In this document: in pieces, positions 32,827-45,584 of the stretch
How positions within the stretch are numbered: position 1 is the first letter of the stretch
Layout: every line of letters starts with the position of its first letter
Assembly (NCBI GenBank): GCA_014529385.2
Contig: CM043959.1
Location: 90,424,529 to 90,488,528, forward strand
DNA length: 64,000 bases
Direction of reading: 5' to 3'
Origin: Adiantum capillus-veneris
Lineage: Eukaryota; Streptophyta; Polypodiopsida; Polypodiales; Pteridaceae
Made by a program: the position numbers and the translations under genes
Notes under the pieces: generated by a model
The model's input: only the letters and a program-made list of their open reading frames with translations
The model's database searches: none
What the model was told of the DNA's origin: nothing

Positions 32827-34254
32827 ACTCGCAATTGATAAAAAACAACCTCGGGGGTGTGAGGGTGAATTATTTCTGCAATATTTACAAGGTGGCATCC
32901 CGTGGTGGTAGAGAGGTAGGGGGAAGAGATGGTGCAACCTACTTGGTGCGTTCTCTAGGGCGACTCAATGACTGCAAATGTTCATTGCCAAGAGCGTGCA
33001 TACGTGTGTGCAACGACCATTGGAGTCGAGAGATGGGTGTGAGTCCCTTCACATGGTGCAATTTCCAAGGCAAACCCAACACACAAGACCCTAAACCCTC
33101 TCCCCGTGATGGTGATGGTGTCAATCCCTCCCACTACACTCTACCCAATGCTTGGTTCCACATAAGTTGCACCCCCCCGATAGTGACCTCTTAGTGCCAA
33201 TTATAGGTGTTGGCTGCTTGGATTATGGTAATCCCAGTGTGGTTAGGGTAATCTTAATCGGGGAGACAAAGGAAGTGGTGGGCCCGGAGTGGTTGACCCT
33301 TGCTTTGTTTTGGGGATGGTTATTAAAAGATGGGAATCTCTAGGTGGGCCTTTGTTATCCTCACCTAGAGAGAGGATATTTACAAAAGGGAAATTTTACA
33401 ATGGCTTGGGTGAAAACTGAAGATAATGGTAAAATAACCTAAAATTACTCAGATGGCATCGAGGTTGCGTGTTGTCGGCGAATGGCGAGCTGCCTGTGCG
33501 TTGGTGTCGAGCGTACTTCTTTTCGGAGTCGGCCGGGGCATGCCTTCGGCGCATTTTCTGTTTTTGCCGTTGGCGGCGCGTGCTTTGGATCCTTCTTCTT
33601 CCGTTTGTCGATGTCGTAGGCGTTTATGCATGTGTGTATGTATGTATGTGTGGGAGCATGTGTGTGTGTATATCTTTTTTTTTTTGTGGGTGAGTGCGTA
33701 TATGTATATGTATGTGCGCATGCGTGCGTGGGAACACGGGAAAGGGGGGGGGGGGTTATATAATGTATATATATATTTCTCTTTTTTCTCCTGTTGCGGA
33801 TGGCGGACTGTTTGCGCATGGCGGAAGGAGAGGGGGGAGGAGTGTGGTGGGGTGTGTGTGTGTGTTTCAACTGCTGCCGAAAGGCGAGTGTGTGTGGGTG
33901 TGTGGTATGCTGTGGAATGCGCATGGGAGAGAGAGGAGAGGTGGGGGGAAGGTGTGGTGGGGTGGGTGTGTGTGTGTGTGGGTGAGTGTGTGTGTGTGTG
34001 GCCGCTGTCGCAAGGCGAGAGAGAGAGAGATTTACGCTGGCGGCATCCGGATGAGAAAGAGAGAGAGAGAGAGTTGGCATGCGGCCGCAAGGCGTGAGAG
34101 GGAGAGGGGTGAGGGGATAAGGGATAGAGAGTGTGTGTGAGGGAGAGTGAGGGAGAGAGGGGGAATGGCAGGGCATGGGTTTGTGTGGGTGAGAGGGAGA
34201 GGGGGAGGGTGGTGTGTCTTGCATGAGCTTAAGGACGAAGGACAACTAAGTCAA

Positions 34255-34294
<40 letters not shown>
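34255..34294. repeat. 40-base poly-G tract
   Basis: Uninterrupted G run. The same site in the sister LTR (43330-43352) has 23 G. On the element's sense strand it is poly-C. Confidence 0.9.
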
Positions 34295-34295
<1 letters not shown>

Positions 34296-34532
34296 ATATA
34301 TCCGCGGGCCGGGGGGAGAGAATGAGGCCGAAAGAGGGTGGGGAAGAGGGAGGGGGGGGGGGGGGCAGGGTTAGGATAGGGAAGTGGGTAAAGGGTAATG
34401 GGAGAGGGGTGAGTGTAAGAGTGAGGGGGGGGGGGGGGGGGTGTGTGGTCTCATGCGGCTCAAACCGAGGGAGCACGAGAGAAGGGTTGGGGGGGTTCCT
34501 TCCTAATTTCTGCGTGGCTGGGGAGGGTAAAT

Positions 34533-34533
<1 letters not shown>

Positions 34534-34566
<33 letters not shown>
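34534..34566. repeat. 33-base poly-G tract
   Basis: Uninterrupted G run; the counterpart at about 43633-43643 has about 11 G. Confidence 0.9.
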
Positions 34567-34567
<1 letters not shown>

Positions 34568-34732
34568 GGGGAGGGTATGTAAAGAAAATGGGGGGGAGAG
34601 AGTGCGAGAGTTTTATTTGATGCCCGTGGGGCGGGAAGGGAAAGATGAGTTACGGTGGGGGGGTACTGAGAGTGGGGGAGGGGTGAAATGAGTTTTTTTT
34701 TTTTTCTTTGATTTTCCGAAAGCCGGCTATCA

Positions 34733-34750
34733 TTAGCCCTCTCTCTTTTG
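34733..34750 (-). other. Tat polypurine tract
   Basis: On the minus strand, AAAAGAGAGAGGGCTAA directly precedes the 3' LTR start TGATAGCCGG. This is the plus-strand priming site. Confidence 0.85.
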
Positions 34751-34762
34751 GCTAGAGGCATT

Positions 34763-36072
34763 CATGCTTCTAGCGCTTCTTCAGTTTCTTTAGCTCTAGG
34801 GTTAGAGGGTTCTCCCTCTTCTGGAATGGCTAGCACGAATTCTCGGTCAAACCTAAGAAAATACCTCTTCAGTCTCCATCCACTGACTCTAGTCTTGTGA
34901 ATTCTCCCATCTGCCTCCATCAGCTTATAGCTGCCGTTGTCATAGCATTTCTTGATGATGAATGGTCCTTCTCATCTGGGCTGAAATTTCTTATCCTTCC
35001 TGGTATCAAATCTGTTGTCGTATCGCAGCACGCAACATGCCTTTTTCCATTTCGTCCTTTCTCTAAGCCTTGATTGAAGTGGAGGTCGGCGTCTTTCTGC
35101 CTGTGCCGCATAGTGATTGATTGCTTCTTCCCTATCCAGTTGTAGTCTCTCTAGATCCAAGATGTGGCTTCTAAGGTTTACGATTGGACGGTGGGTTTGG
35201 TTGGCCAAGACTCGTAAGCTGGCTATTTGTACCTCAATGGGTAGAATTGCCTCCTTCCCATAAACTAGATGGAAAGGGGTGAAACCTAGTGATGTTCGGA
35301 ACATTGTTCTATAGGCCCAAAGAGCTGCCATGAGATCTTTATCCCAATCTCCCGTATGGTTGTTCACTTGTTTGGTGATGATCTTGCAAATCATTCCATT
35401 TACTTTCTCTACCAGACCATTGCATTGTGGATAGTATGGTGTGGAATGACGACGTGTGATGCCTAACTTCTTCATCAGTTCTCCTACCACATCACCTCTG
35501 AATCCTGGTCCTCTATCTGATATTATCTCAAGAGGAGTGCCAAAATGGCAAACGATATGCTCAAAGATGAACTTTGCCACCTCTTGGGCTGTAATGCGGG
35601 TGGTGGCCGTTGCTTCTGCCCATCGCGTCATGTAGTCTACCCCCACAATGATGTATAGTTTACCTGATTGGGCCCTTGGTAAGGGACCAATTGCATCTAT
35701 TCCCCATTTCTCAAACGGACCATATGAAATGATAGGGGTTTGTGACTCGTAGGTTAGCGTGCGATCACTGGCCACTTGACAGGTCTTACATGTTTTACAC
35801 CAATGGTGTACATATCTGTTCAAACTAGGCCAAAAGTATCCTGCTTGTAGAATCTTCCTACTGGTGATATCTAGAGCAAAATGACCACCACAGACGCCGT
35901 CATGGCAGCTTGAGATTACCTCGGTGATTTCACTGGAGGTTGGCACCCGCCTGAGAATTTGATCTTTGCCCTTACAATACAAGTGGTCGTCTATAAGGCG
36001 GTACCTAGTAGCCTTCCTTACCAGCCATTGTTTTTGGCCTTTCGTGTGTCCTGTTGGACATTCCCCTGTATT
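34763..36072 (-). pseudogene. Tat integrase
   Basis: The frame from 35982 down to 34972, in the same frame as RT upstream, carries the zinc-binding H-H-C-C region (CHDGVCGGHF ... CKTCKTCQ). The catalytic core has D in WGIDAIGPLP, D in EIISDRGPGFR and E in NGLVEKVNGM. A TAG at 36073-36075 separates it from RNase H. A TGA at 34972-34974 interrupts the C-terminus, after which the same frame continues with GPFIIKKCYDNGSYKL to about 34763. The TGA is one G-to-A step from TGG. There is no chromodomain. The enzyme would insert the cDNA. Confidence 0.92.
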
Positions 36073-39039
36073 CTAGAAGCTGATGATATCAGGCATAGTG
36101 TCACTGCCTTGAAAGAGGGGTAGCTTTAATTTGATTGCTCCTATGGAAGCATCTTGTATTCTTTCTTTAGCTAGTGCATCTGCCTCTTGATTTTCTGCTC
36201 TGGGAATGTGGAAGAGTCTTACCTCTTCAAACTTCTTCAGAAGGTCCTTAACTTGGCGAAGTTGACCAAGTAAAACCTGATTCTTGCACTCCCAGGTTCC
36301 ATTTATCTGCCTTATCAAAAGTAAAGCGTCGCCGAACACATTCAAGCGCTGAATTTTGTGTGAAATACATTGTTCCAGCCCAAGGATTAGGGCTGCATAT
36401 TCTGCCTCATTGTTAGAGTGGGAGTGTGATAACTTCCCCATGGAGAATACTCTTTCCTGCTGTTCATTGAAAATGACCATGCCTGCTGCAGACTGATCCA
36501 TTTTTCTCTTGTATGCTCCGTCAAAGAAAAGAGAGTGAGCTCTCTCTAGCTTAGGGCTCTCTTTATCTGGTGTTCCTTCCTTTGCTTCCGTGTTGACCTT
36601 CAGTTTCCTCTCGTAGTGGCGATGAGTGAGAATTCCTGGTAGACTAGCCTTGGTGGATTTTTCTACTTGCATGGTGTAATCAAACTCTTGTATTCTAATT
36701 AACCACTTTGAGATCCTAGATGAGACATCCATGTGTCGCATTACATAAGGAAAAACCTCTTCCATTGTCAGGATTACAAATGGTCTAGGCAAGAGATAGG
36801 AGCGGAATTTCAAGGTAGCAAACATCAGTGCCAGAACCATGTGTTCTACTTCGGTTTGCTCTGATGGGGTCATGACCCGACTAGAGAAGTTAATAGGGCG
36901 CATGAAAGAAGTTTTGGGATCTTTTTGCATTAGTACTGCTCCCAGAGTATCATTTCCCACACTAGGGTTCACATAGAATGGCTTGTCCCATTTAGGGGGT
37001 GAAATAGTGGGAAGCTTAGATAGGACTTGCTTTACCTTAGTGAACTGCTGTTCATTCTCTTCACTCCATGAGAAAACATCCCTTTGGGTGAGTTGTTGTA
37101 GGGGAAGGACCACTTGAGATAGCAGGTGAATGAACCTGCTTAAATATCTTACCTTCTGAAGGAAAGAAACCAACTGCTTGGCGGTGGTGGTAGATGATAA
37201 AGATACTAGAGCTTGAATTTTGCTAGGGTCAGCCTCGATTCCTTTTGCTGAAATTACATGACCAAGGAGAGTGACCTTGCTCTCACCAATGCGACACTTG
37301 TCCATGTTGAGTTGGCCACCCAGGGTTTGTAGCCTGGTTAAGCCATCATAGACTTTGCTTAGATGAAGGGCTCGTGAGCTATAGATGCAAAAATCATCTA
37401 TGAAAACCCGTATTGATGTTCCAAAGTAGGGTTGGAAAACAAAGGTCACATAGCGTTGAAATGTGGCTGGGGCGTTGGTGAAGCCAAATGGCATCACTCT
37501 GTAGGCGAAACATCCCCAAGGTGTGATGAAGGTTGTCTTCTTCTGATCCTCCTCCTCAATGCTAATCTGGAAGTATCCTGAGTAGCCGTTGCATACTGTG
37601 TAGAGTTCGTGACCTGCCACTTCATTGAGTATTTCATCCTGGAATGGGAGGGGGAAATGGTCCCTCTTCGTGGCTGCATTGAGAGGTTTATAATCCACAC
37701 AGACTCTCCATTTACCATTTTTTTTTGGTGTGACTACTATTGGGGAGACCCATTCCGAGTCTTCGACAGGGTAGATGAAACCTGCTTGTAGCAAACTCCT
37801 TACTTCTTTAAGCAATGCCTCTTGTTGAATCACTCCAAGTATTCTGAGCTTCTGTACTACGGGTTTACTGCCTTCCTTGAGTTTTATGTGGTGCTGCACT
37901 ACTGTAATTCCTGTGATGTTATCATAGCCATCAATGAACAAAGTAGTGAAGTTGCCTAACATAGAGACATACTCCTTCCTCTCTTCATTGGTTAACTCAT
38001 TTGGGAGCATTTTTTGTAGCTTACTTGCATCCTCCAATGACTGCTTACCTGATGGTCCCTCTTCGTTTGCTGAGGTTGCTTCAGATTGTGTTAATCTGTT
38101 TGGGTCTTTAAGAATGACTCCCATTACTTCGATGCTACTGTCACTCCCGTCGGTGGTGGTTGTGTCTTCTCCTGAGGTAGACGAGGAGTCGCTGGTGGAC
38201 TCGTCTTCTGAAGCCTCCAAGATCATATTGCGCTGCTTCCCAGTCATCATGTCGTAGAATATGGACTTCCCTTTAGTATCCTTCATCTGGATCATCCCGG
38301 TGCTCCAGTCTTGTTTTGCTTCCATGGCCATAAGCCAAGGCCTTCCAAGAATGATGGGGTAGCCCTCTCCTTTGTGTGGCATGACAAAGATGTCTACCTC
38401 CACTTCCGTATTGAATGCTTTTACTTTAACCACATTTACAATGCCTATGCATTTTACTCTTACATTGTTTGCCATCTTGGCTCGGCAGGGTGCCGGCCTA
38501 CTTACCTCTAGAGCTAGATAGTGCATCATCTTTTCACTCATGACACATATTTGCATGCCACCATCTATGTAGGCATTTGAAATCCGTTGCCCTTTGATGT
38601 GAGCGTCCATGGTTGGCAAGATGTCATCGCGATCCCTCCCAGAGATAGCCCTAGCTATCCATGGTTTTGACTTCCTAGTACTTACCATCTTCGTCCATTG
38701 CCTCCTCATTCTGGGTGCAAGGTGGATTAATTGGGGCCACGTTATCTTTGGGCCCTGCATTAACACATCCTGAACTAAGTCATAGGGTTGTGCCTCCTCA
38801 CCTAGTGAGAAGTCCACTATGTCTATCTTCCGCCGCGGTTTAGCTGCTTGTTTGCTAGACTCGGCTTTCCCTTTCATCTTCTCTTCCTTTTGAGATGCCT
38901 CCTCGTGCCTCGCACGTTTCACTCCCATAGCATCCACTTCTTCTACCTTCGCTTTTCCTTTGTGCTTCTCTCGAGCTGACTCTTCTACCTTCGCCTTCCC
39001 TTTAGCCTCTAAGCTAATGACACTCACCGCTTGGTTCAC
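36073..39039 (-). pseudogene. Tat protease, reverse transcriptase and dual RNase H
   Basis: This 988-residue open frame holds, in order: a lysine/glutamate-rich linker; a retropepsin with YIDGGMQICVMS and IILGRPWL; an RT with WRVCVDYKPLN, MPFGFTNAP and the box VFIDDFCIYS; a degraded first RNase H (GNDTLGAVLMQ, RISKWLIRIQEFDY); and a second RNase H. The second has all four acidic residues: D in FFDGAYKR, E in NNEAEYAAL, D in VFGDALLLI and D in NQEADALAK. The RT segment usually reading DGYSGY is NGYSGY here, so the first catalytic aspartate appears lost. The first RNase H is degenerate in Tat elements generally and thought to be structural. Confidence 0.95.
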
Positions 39040-40008
39040 CGCAGGTGGTGGGGGTAGTGGCGGAATGAGAGGTTGGGGTGGTGGTTGCTGTTGTATAGGT
39101 GGTCACATGATTTGAATTGCTGGGATTGGTCCTGGCTGTCTTGGTGGTGGTATTACTCTTGGCGAAGAGATCTGATTCTGTCTCCCCCCTGTATTAAAGT
39201 TCTGCCTTCTTGGGTGTGGGCAATAGTACATTCCATGGCCATCTTCTCCGCAATTGTAACAGTGGTATTCTGGGTTCTGCCTTCATTGTCCTCTTCCTTG
39301 TTCTGGATTTCTGCCTGATGCATGCCCTTGCTGCACCAGATGCACAGATAAACTCTCTAGTTGGGTGGTGATGCGACTCAGCAGGTCTTGCTGCTCCTCT
39401 GCTGTCTCCTGTGGTCGGACTCTATGGTTGGCTGTTGCAACCACTAGGGTTGGTCGGGCCGAGCTTGTTTCCTCTGACTCGTTTACTCTTGCTTGCATGT
39501 GCAGCTTCTTGTCTTTAAGGCGGGCTACTTCGACTGCCAACTCATATGTTGCAGGAAACCTTCCCTTCATCTTCTCTCTAAGCGGCGACCATAGACCAGC
39601 AATGAAACGGTCCTTCTTCAGGAGATTAGGCGCTCCTTCGCCTTCCTCCAGTGTGGCAACCCATCTCTCCCATAGGTCCACAAACTTTGATTCATAGGTG
39701 GCGTACTCCAGCAGGCCTGTCTGCTTTAATTCTGTCAATAGCTGCCATAGCTTCTCCGAGGTTGTGCCTCCACCAAACCTCTTTACAAAAGCAGCCCTTA
39801 ATACATCCCATGCATTCTTGGTAGCTTGGGGCAATGCATTGTACCAGGACTTGGCCTCTACTTTCATCAGTAGAGGAAAAATTCTAAGTCGTGAAGCGTC
39901 GTCATCTTTGTTGGAGATGACACAAGCAATGTCAAAATCATCCAAAAAGTCGGTGGTGAGATCTTCTCCCTTCTTTCCATTGAACGTGGGGAAAGAAACA
40001 CTTGCCAT
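39040..40008 (-). pseudogene. Tat gag with zinc knuckle
   Basis: Gag starts MASVSFPTFNGKKGEDLTTDF and shows FPLLMKVEAKSWYNAL and LRAAFVKRFGGG, the typical Ty3 Gag core, then KGRFPATYELAVEVARL and a glutamine-rich part. A TGA at 39283-39285 (one step from CGA) interrupts it. The frame continues with a CCHC knuckle (CYNCGEDGHGMYYC, about 39260-39219), a second TGA near 39106 and a proline-rich stretch leading in frame into pol. Gag and pol therefore form one frame with no frameshift. Confidence 0.92.
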
Positions 40009-40366
40009 GGTGGTGACTCGGGAAATTACAAACCTTTTTTTTTTTTTACATCAACAGCAACTGCTCATAGGGGTTTCTTTCAGGGGCGAATGGATAGGCT
40101 AAAACCGGAAAAAAATAGAGACATTAAAGGAATGATGGTAATCTAGTATGGGGAGAATGATGGGGTTCGGGGAATTGAGGATTTCTCCTAGTACTGCCGC
40201 ACCAAATAGGTAGACGATCTTCTGTTGGTAGAAGACTTTCCTATCCACATAGATGTTTACATGCATATGCTGCAGGAATCTGAACGGGAATGCCGTCGGC
40301 CCATTTTCCATTATGCACAAAGGGTGAAATACCTACTTACACTCTTACCGTGCCAGTGTTGATGAG
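40009..40366 (-). other. Tat spacer between extra ORF and gag
   Basis: A 73-residue minus-strand frame (40320-40099) lies here without a recognisable domain. It may be the tail of the extra ORF or untranslated spacer. Confidence 0.4.
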
Positions 40367-41352
40367 TCAGCACATCCACAAGAGGTCGTCACCTTTCATG
40401 GGTTCTACCCTTTCTTCGTTGCTCAGCACGTACGGGGTGATGGCGACACGTCTGACCACTCCCAGTCTCTTGGCTAACAGCAATTGTAGGTAATTTCCGT
40501 AATCGGCGTGTTGCATGAATTCTACTCCATTCAGCTGCAGCTCATCTCCAGTCCACTGGGTCTCTCTCGTGGTAGAGAGATTCTTCAGGATAAGTTGTAC
40601 AGGGAGGGGAGGAAGGTCCTCCACTCGATTCTCAAAACAGCGAGAGCAGTAGCCGAACCACTCCTCTCTAGGACATGGGAATCTTCTCACCACTTCTTCT
40701 TCTGGATTGTCGAAGTGGATTGGTAGCACTCGCATGCGTCGTGCAAATCGGTAGGCGACCTTCCGCCGCTTTCCTTTGGGTGACTTCTTCTTTGACAAAG
40801 TGGGTACAACCCGGCTCTCTGAGCTTAAAGCACTTGCTTGGCCAGATGCTTCTCCCTTCGGGGTCATGTGTTTCCAGGCTAGCCTATTTTCTCCTTGCCC
40901 TTGGCTCGAGCAGCCCCTTTAGGCCACTTCGGGGTTTTATCTTTGACTACTGTCTCTTTAGGGAAAAGAGGCCTTACCGTCTGCTCTCCTTCCTTGACGT
41001 GAATGATCTCCTTGCGATGAATGTCAATGTAGAAGACTTTAGCCCTTCCTCTGCCTTTGTTGCTGGCACTCATTGACCGTGTGCCTTGGTTGACAACAGT
41101 GATGGCACCTCACCAATCTCCTGCCTGATGCTTTCGATTTATAGTTAGAACGAGCGATACGAGATGGAGAATTTACCTCTTGAATGTTGATGAAACTGCA
41201 GCCTGGCAGCAGCACCTCAATGAAGGTGGCTAGGGCCTCCTTCGTCTCTTCTTCTTCCGTCCTCCAGTTAGAAAATTCCTTTAGCCACTCTTCCACAATT
41301 GATAGTGGGCGTCACTTTTAGCATTGTAAGCTGAAGGGTCTTAGAAAATCCC
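40367..41352 (-). pseudogene. Tat extra ORF upstream of gag, with CCHC knuckle
   Basis: Three overlapping minus-strand frames fill the gap between the primer-binding site and gag: 41296-41039, 41073-40879 and 40867-40367. The first and third share a frame, so one ancestral ORF of about 300 residues with two compensating shifts is likely. The first carries ATFIEVLLPGCSFINIQEV and a CX2CX4HX4C knuckle, CHHCCQPRHTVNEC. The middle is very basic. The last has FPCPREEWFGYCSRCF and ends in GDDLLWMC. Ogre/Tat elements are known for an extra ORF at this place whose role is not settled; a zinc knuckle suggests nucleic-acid binding. Confidence 0.6.
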
Positions 41353-41370
41353 TCCTCAGTGGGGGCACCA
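41353..41370 (-). other. Tat primer-binding site
   Basis: On the minus strand TGGTGCCCCCACTGAGGA starts two bases inside the 5' LTR end. The + strand therefore ends ...GGGGGCACCA like a tRNA 3' terminus with CCA. Confidence 0.8.
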
Positions 41371-41527
41371 AATGACGGACACAAAGCAGACCCCGAACCC
41401 CGACGGCCTCTAAAACGCCGGGGGCCGAATGGCGCGCCTCGAGCCTGCTACAGTAAAGCGAATAGGGGGCACCACTTAGCTTTGAGCGGCTAGGACGCAA
41501 AGCCCACATGATATGAACACCGCAAGC

Positions 41528-41528
<1 letters not shown>

Positions 41529-41576
<48 letters not shown>

Positions 41577-41588
41577 ACACACACACAC

Positions 41589-41638
<50 letters not shown>

Positions 41639-41719
41639 GATGAGAGAGAGAGAGAGAGAGGAGAGAGAGAGGAGTGAGAGGGAGAGATGAGGAGAGAGAG
41701 AGACGAGAGAGAGAGAGAG
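41529..41719. repeat. (AC)n then interrupted (AG)n
   Basis: Counterpart of 32656-32823. AC covers about 41529-41599 with two CCAC breaks; AG covers 41599-41719 with several single-base breaks. Confidence 0.95.
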
Positions 41720-42949
41720 TGAGAACACTTGTAATTGATAAAAAAAACCTCGGGGATGTGAGGGTGAATTATTTCTGCAATATTTACAAGGTGGCATGCC
41801 GTGGTGGTAGAGAGGTAGGGGAAGAGATTGTGCAACCTACTTGGTGCGTTCTCTAAGGCGACTCAATGACTGCAAATGTTCATTGCCAAGAGCGTGCATA
41901 CGTGTGTGCATCGACCATTGAGTCGAGAGATGGGTGTGAGTCCCTTCACATGGTGCAATTTCCAAGGAAAAACCCAACACACAAGACCCTAAACCCTCTC
42001 CCCCCGATGGTGATGGTGTCAATCCCTCCCACTACACTCTACCCAATGCTTGGTTCCACATAAGTTGCCCCCCCCCCCCCCCCCCGCGATAGTGACCTCT
42101 CATTGCCAATTTATAGGTGTTGGCTGCTTGGATTATGGTAATCCCAGTGTGGTTAGGGTAATCTTAATCGAGGAGACAAAGGAAGTGGTGGGCCCAGAGT
42201 GGTTGACCCTTGCTTTGTTTTGGGGATGGTTATTAAAAGATGGGAATCTCTAGGTGGGCCTTTGTTATCCTCACCTAGAGAGAGGATATTTACAAAAGGG
42301 AAATTTTACAATGGCTTGGGTGAAAACTGAAGATAATGGTAAAATAACCTAAAATTACTGAGATGGCCTCGAGGTTGCGTGTTGCCGGCGAATGGCGAGC
42401 TGCCGGTGCGTTGGTGTCGAGCGTACTTCTTTTCAGAGTCGGCCGGGGCATGCCTTCAGCGCATTTTCTGTTTTTGTCATTGGCGGCGCGTGCTTTGGAT
42501 CCTTCTTCTTCCGTTTGTCGATGTCGTAGGCGTTTATGCATGTGTGTATGTATGTATGTGTGGGAGCATGTGTGTATGTATATCTTTTTTTTGTGTGGGT
42601 GAGTGCGTATATGTATATGTATGTGCGCATGCGTGCGTGGGAACACGAGAAAGGGGGGGGTTATATAATGTATATATATAATTTATATATATTTTTATCT
42701 TTTTTTTTCTTGTGGAGGATGGCGGATTGTTTGCGCATGGCGGGAGGAGAGGGGGGAGGAGTGTGGTGGGGTGTGTGTGTGTGTGTGTGTTTCAACTGCT
42801 GCCGAAAAGGCGAGTGTGTGTGGGGTGTGTGGTATGCTGCGTACTGCGCATGGGGAGAGAGAGGAGAGGTGGGGGGAAGGTTGGGGGGGGTGTGGGGGGT
42901 GTGTGTGTGTGTGTGTGGGTGAGTGTGTGTGTGTGTGGCTGCTGTTGCA

Positions 42950-42990
42950 AGGCGAGAGAGAGAGAGAGATTTACGCTGGCGGGCATCCGA

Positions 42991-43036
<46 letters not shown>

Positions 43037-43094
43037 AGAGAGAGGAGAGAGAGGAGAGAGAGGAGAGAGAGAGAGGAGAGGAGAGCGAGAGAGA

Positions 43095-43127
<33 letters not shown>

Positions 43128-43131
43128 GTTG
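42950..43131. repeat. long AG-rich tract
   Basis: Mostly AG with irregular GG breaks, about twice the length of the matching part of the other LTR (34015-34075). Confidence 0.9.
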
Positions 43132-43409
43132 GCGTGCTGCCGCAAGGCGTTGAGAGGGTGAGAGGGGGAGGGTGAGGGGTGAGGGGATAAGGGATAGAGA
43201 GTGTGTGTGTGTGAGGGAGAGTGAAAGGAGAGGGGGGAATGGCGGGGCATGGGTTTTGTGTGGTGAGAGGGAGAGGGGGAGGGTGGTGTGTCTTGCATGG
43301 GCTTAAGGACGAAGGACAACTAAGTCAATGGGGGGGGGGGGGGGGGGGGGGGAAATATATCCACGGGCCGGGGGGGAGAGAATGAGGCCGAAAGAGGGTG
43401 GGGGAAGGT

Positions 43410-43443
<34 letters not shown>

Positions 43444-43841
43444 GGGGGTAGGAGGATAGGGTAGAGGGGTAAAGGGTAAACGGGAGAGGGAGGGGGAGTG
43501 TAAGAGTGAGGGGGCGGGGCGGGGGGGGGGGGGGGGGGGGGTGTGGTCTCATGCTGCTCACACCGAGGGAGGCACGAGAGAGGTGTTGGGGGTGTTCCTT
43601 CCTAATTTCTTCCTGGTCGGGGAGGGTAAATCGGGGGGGGGGGAAGAAGGGGGGAGGATGGTATGTAAAGAAAATGGGGGGAGGAGAGTGATGCGGAGAG
43701 TTTTATCTGATGCCCGTGGGGCGGGAAGGGAAAGATGAGTTACGGTGGGGGGGGTACTAAGAGTGGGGGGGGGGTGAGTGAAATTTTCGGTGAAATGAGT
43801 TTTTTCTTTTTTTTCTTTGATTTTCTGAAAGCCGGCTATCA

Positions 43842-44115
43842 CTAGCAGTAAGAGAAGAGAAAGGAGGGGAGTGAGCCAGGAGGCCGCCAAGTGGGCAAAG
43901 AAAGAGGGAAAAAATAAGAGAGAGAGGAGGCTGGTATAAGGGTAGGTCAAAGGGAATCGGACAAAGGTGGCCGAGGGCAAAATTGAGCCCAAAGAGGCAG
44001 GCAAGGTTAGCCCGTAAATGGGATAAGAAATGAAAATAGATTAAAAAATAAAAAGATCCAAGGGGGCGATAGCGACGTTGCTAATGCCACCCCCCCCCCC
44101 CCCCCCCCCCCCCCC

Positions 44116-44174
<59 letters not shown>

Positions 44175-44859
44175 AAGTGAAAAAGAGTGAATAAGAGGAG
44201 AAAAATAGAACAAGGCGATGCCCCCCTTCCCAAAAGATACCGAAAAATGGGTGCATATGGACCAATTGCAGAACAGTTTCCCGAAATTGAAGACTCCCCC
44301 TATAAAGTCAAAGTTATCAAAATTTTAGCTTTTTCCTTGGCCTTTGAAGTGTCGTTGGAAGCCTGCAAAGTGGAGCTTTTGGATAGAGGAGTGTGCTTGT
44401 CAAAGCCCTTTGTATCTCTCTTGTGTAAACGGCCATGGAGATGGCAGTGTGAGTCTGTCTAAGTGTTTGGTGAAGTGCAATTGAGCCGAATTGCCTCCCT
44501 TGCTATTTTTCCCCTTCCCCCCTTCTCTTTCTCCTGCTTTCATGTTTCCCTCGGTACCGGCCGTGTGGAAGTGTCCCCCCCCCCCCCCCCCCCCCCGGAC
44601 CAGCGGTGCATTGTGTGAGAGAGTGAGATTGAGTTTCTTTGAGTGTGTGTAAGGGTGGAGACAGACTGTGGCATCAGGTGTGCATCGTGTGGCGGGTTTG
44701 TGGAGTGTGTGAGCAATAGAAATTGAGCAGATGGTGGTCTGCTCATGTAAAGTATTTCTTTGAAGGTGTTTTCCGAGAGGATAGGGGTGCTATGAATACC
44801 CTGAGCTATAGAGAGGCCCTTTGTTTCTGTCGGGCGTGTTTCCCCATTCCCCCTCTCCA
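43842..44859 (+). repeat. 3' LTR of gag-only element, right fragment
   Basis: Matches 18894-19807 from AGTAAG-AAGAGAAAGG to CCCCCTCTCCA. It includes the poly-C expansion at 44090-44171 and a second C run at 44575-44596. Confidence 0.88.
44090..44171. repeat. about 80-base poly-C tract
   Basis: C run with a single A at 44116. The sister LTR has only six C at this site (about 19129-19134), so the tract expanded after the two LTRs were formed. Confidence 0.92.
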
Positions 44860-45521
<662 letters not shown>

Positions 45522-45584
45522 ACTCATAAAGGGGGATGGATTCCTGTGTAGAGAGATTTTGTTGAATTTCTGTGAATTTCTAAA

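Larger units (their letters stand above)
41373..43841 (-). repeat. Tat 5' LTR (2.5 kb)
   Basis: TGACGGACACAAAGCAG...GCCGGCTATCA on the + strand, pairing with 32503-34732. It is longer mainly because of AG and G tracts (42950-43130, 43412-43442, 43518-43541). Non-repetitive blocks such as 41760-42660 match the partner with few differences. Confidence 0.93.

Noticed and set aside
33453-34140. Long overlapping reading frames on both strands in the Tat LTR
   Set aside because: They follow GT/GA-rich and AC repeats, are open in several frames at once, and are not kept in the sister LTR.
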